A program made the position numbers and the translations under genes. Below, piece by piece: positions 4,491 through 5,078 of a stretch of 5,078 nt of DNA. The notes under the pieces are model-generated. The model saw only the letters and a list, made by a program, of their open reading frames with translations. It ran no database searches and was not told where the DNA came from. Numbering within the stretch: position 1 is the stretch's first letter; each line of letters begins with the position of its first letter. The stretch comes from Alphaproteobacteria bacterium (GTDB lineage: Bacteria; Pseudomonadota; Alphaproteobacteria; Micavibrionales; Micavibrionaceae): contig JAGLKL010000110.1 of NCBI GenBank assembly GCA_023141075.1, positions 1-5,078 of the forward strand, in the 5' to 3' direction.

Positions 4491-4616
4491 AAGTTCTGCA
4501 TAAACTTTGATATGGCTGTTTTGGAAGATCACAAAGGTGATCCGAAAAAAGAAAAATTAACGGCAAAGGCATTTGAATTTTTAGGGGCGCAGGCCGTTAA
4601 GAATGAAATGTCCTAA
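4491..4616 (+). pseudogene. Possible C-terminal scrap of an unidentified gene
   Basis: Beyond the broken IS end an open plus-strand frame runs from 4491 to the TAA at 4614-4616, with an ATG at 4512. It encodes about 41 residues, MAVLEDHKGDPKKEKLTA followed by KAFEFLGAQAVKNEMS. The charged, helical composition reads like real protein, and there is no ribosome binding site before the ATG. The simplest view is the tail of a gene truncated by the IS insertion. I do not recognise its family, and chance cannot be excluded at this length. Confidence 0.3.
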
Positions 4617-4828
4617 AGCTAAAAAGACCCCCTTTATATACACATATTTGGCATGACACTTTTTGTGTTTCTACACTTAATATGTTTGTTTAGGCCGCGC
4701 CACATCCATTGGTGTGTCAGGTTTTGCACATAATTACGACACACTGTGCCTCATATATTGTTTTCATCATCTTCCTCTGATTTGAAGAACAATTTTTTAT
4801 CGTGATATTTCCGATTCAAGTCGTATTG

Positions 4829-4851
4829 AAAGTATGGCTTCGCCCTACTTT
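4829..4851. repeat. Hairpin with GCGAAGC-type apex
   Basis: AAAGTA, one mismatch, GGC, loop TTC, GCC, mismatch, TACTTT. On the minus strand the apex is GCGAAGC, known as an unusually stable DNA mini-hairpin. It could be a REP-like unit or an mRNA stem; no second copy is in the window. Confidence 0.45.
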
Positions 4852-5007
4852 GGATTTTCTGTGAAGAAGCCCCCTTACTAGCTTACATCGACAAAAACGC
4901 CTGTCTCAATAGCCTTGCTTGCTCCTGCCCGCTTAAACGTGTTGTCGCAGTGAATCCTGTTTCACAGGACAAGTCTTTGAAGTCATTTTCTTACGATCAA
5001 CCGTCAC

Positions 5008-5029
5008 CCCGCATAACGCGGGTTTTTTT
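5008..5029 (+). terminator. Rho-independent terminator, plus strand
   Basis: CCCGC (5008-5012), loop ATAAC, GCGGG (5018-5022), then seven Ts (5023-5029). The stem is all but one GC and the T-run is uninterrupted, so it is a textbook intrinsic terminator for rightward transcription. An outer pair CGTCAC/GTGACG (5002-5007, 5030-5035) brackets it. No gene lies just upstream, so what it terminates is unclear: an untranslated RNA or the tail of a decayed gene. Confidence 0.82.
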
Positions 5030-5078
5030 GTGACGCTCGCCGCTTAGCAAGGTTTCATGCACAGGGAGTATTGGCATT

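Larger units (their letters stand above)
4617..5078. other. Gene-free stretch with several stem-loops
   Basis: No reading frame here exceeds a few dozen codons with a plausible start, and I see no tRNA, rRNA or recognisable riboswitch. It contains ACAC-TTTTT-GTGT (4656-4668); GTGTGTC/GACACAC (4712-4718, 4738-4744) interleaved with GCACA/TGTGC (4726-4730, 4745-4749); a stem with a GCGAAGC-type apex (4829-4851); TCCTGT-TTC-ACAGGA (4955-4969); and the terminator at 5008-5029. The density of stems ending in a terminator would suit an untranslated RNA on the plus strand or the leftovers of degraded genes. Confidence 0.45.

Noticed and set aside
4499..4509. CATAAACTTTG matching the MITE end at 3558-3568 (other strand), possibly another IS end
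   Set aside because: The match stops before the diagnostic GCGACA, so there is no terminal repeat; 11 AT-rich bases can match by chance.
4712..4749. Apparent H-type pseudoknot from GTGTGTC/GACACAC and GCACA/TGTGC
   Set aside because: The third loop would have length zero across a 7-bp stem, which is sterically doubtful; more likely two alternative hairpins. Kept only as part of the stem-rich region.
1..5078. CRISPR array, tRNA or rRNA genes
   Set aside because: No regularly spaced direct repeats and no tRNA-like TTC/anticodon arms or rRNA motifs were seen on either strand.

Overview
The window is an AT-rich, IS-littered accessory segment. The lambda/XRE repressor type (SFQQVQKYEKG recognition region), an acyl-homoserine-lactone LuxR/LuxI pair and IS6-family debris suggest an alphaproteobacterium, possibly a host-associated or intracellular lineage of the Holosporales/Rickettsiales kind. 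The lineage is inference; no rRNA, tRNA or housekeeping marker is present.

Layout. 1-240: the last 61 codons and right end of an IS6-family (IS240/IS26-like) insertion sequence, cut by the window edge. 274-828 (minus): a membrane-anchored protein I do not recognise. 829-1063: a gene-free gap with two strong inverted repeats. 1064-3313 (minus): a compact operon transcribed in the order XRE repressor, LuxR-type receptor, LuxI-type synthase, 113-residue helical protein. 3314-3414: a divergent control region with a 31-bp palindrome. 3415-3546 (plus): a possible 43-residue divergent ORF. 3548-3669: a 122-bp MITE-like element with IS6-type ends. 3673-4227 (minus): a HhH-GPD DNA-glycosylase-like protein. 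4298-about 4480: an inverted, decayed right end of a related IS6 element. 4491-4616: a gene scrap. 4617-5078: no convincing gene, but several hairpins and one clear rho-independent terminator.

How it fits together. The core is a self-contained quorum-sensing cassette. LuxI keeps every catalytic position of the family and LuxR keeps all six signal-binding positions, so signal production and reception both look functional. The XRE gene is promoter-proximal and its reading frame overlaps that of LuxR, so the repressor probably controls the circuit from the palindrome upstream. The fourth gene sits directly behind luxI with a strong ribosome binding site and may modulate the circuit; that is inference. 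Two IS6 right ends in opposite orientation, at 240 and 4298, bracket the whole 4.06-kb passenger segment, which suggests it arrived or was reshuffled as mobile cargo.

Most notable points: the XRE-gated luxR-luxI operon with an unknown fourth gene; the 31-bp operator-like palindrome; the luxR start, where the best Shine-Dalgarno precedes an ATA rather than an ATG; and the MITE built from IS6 ends.
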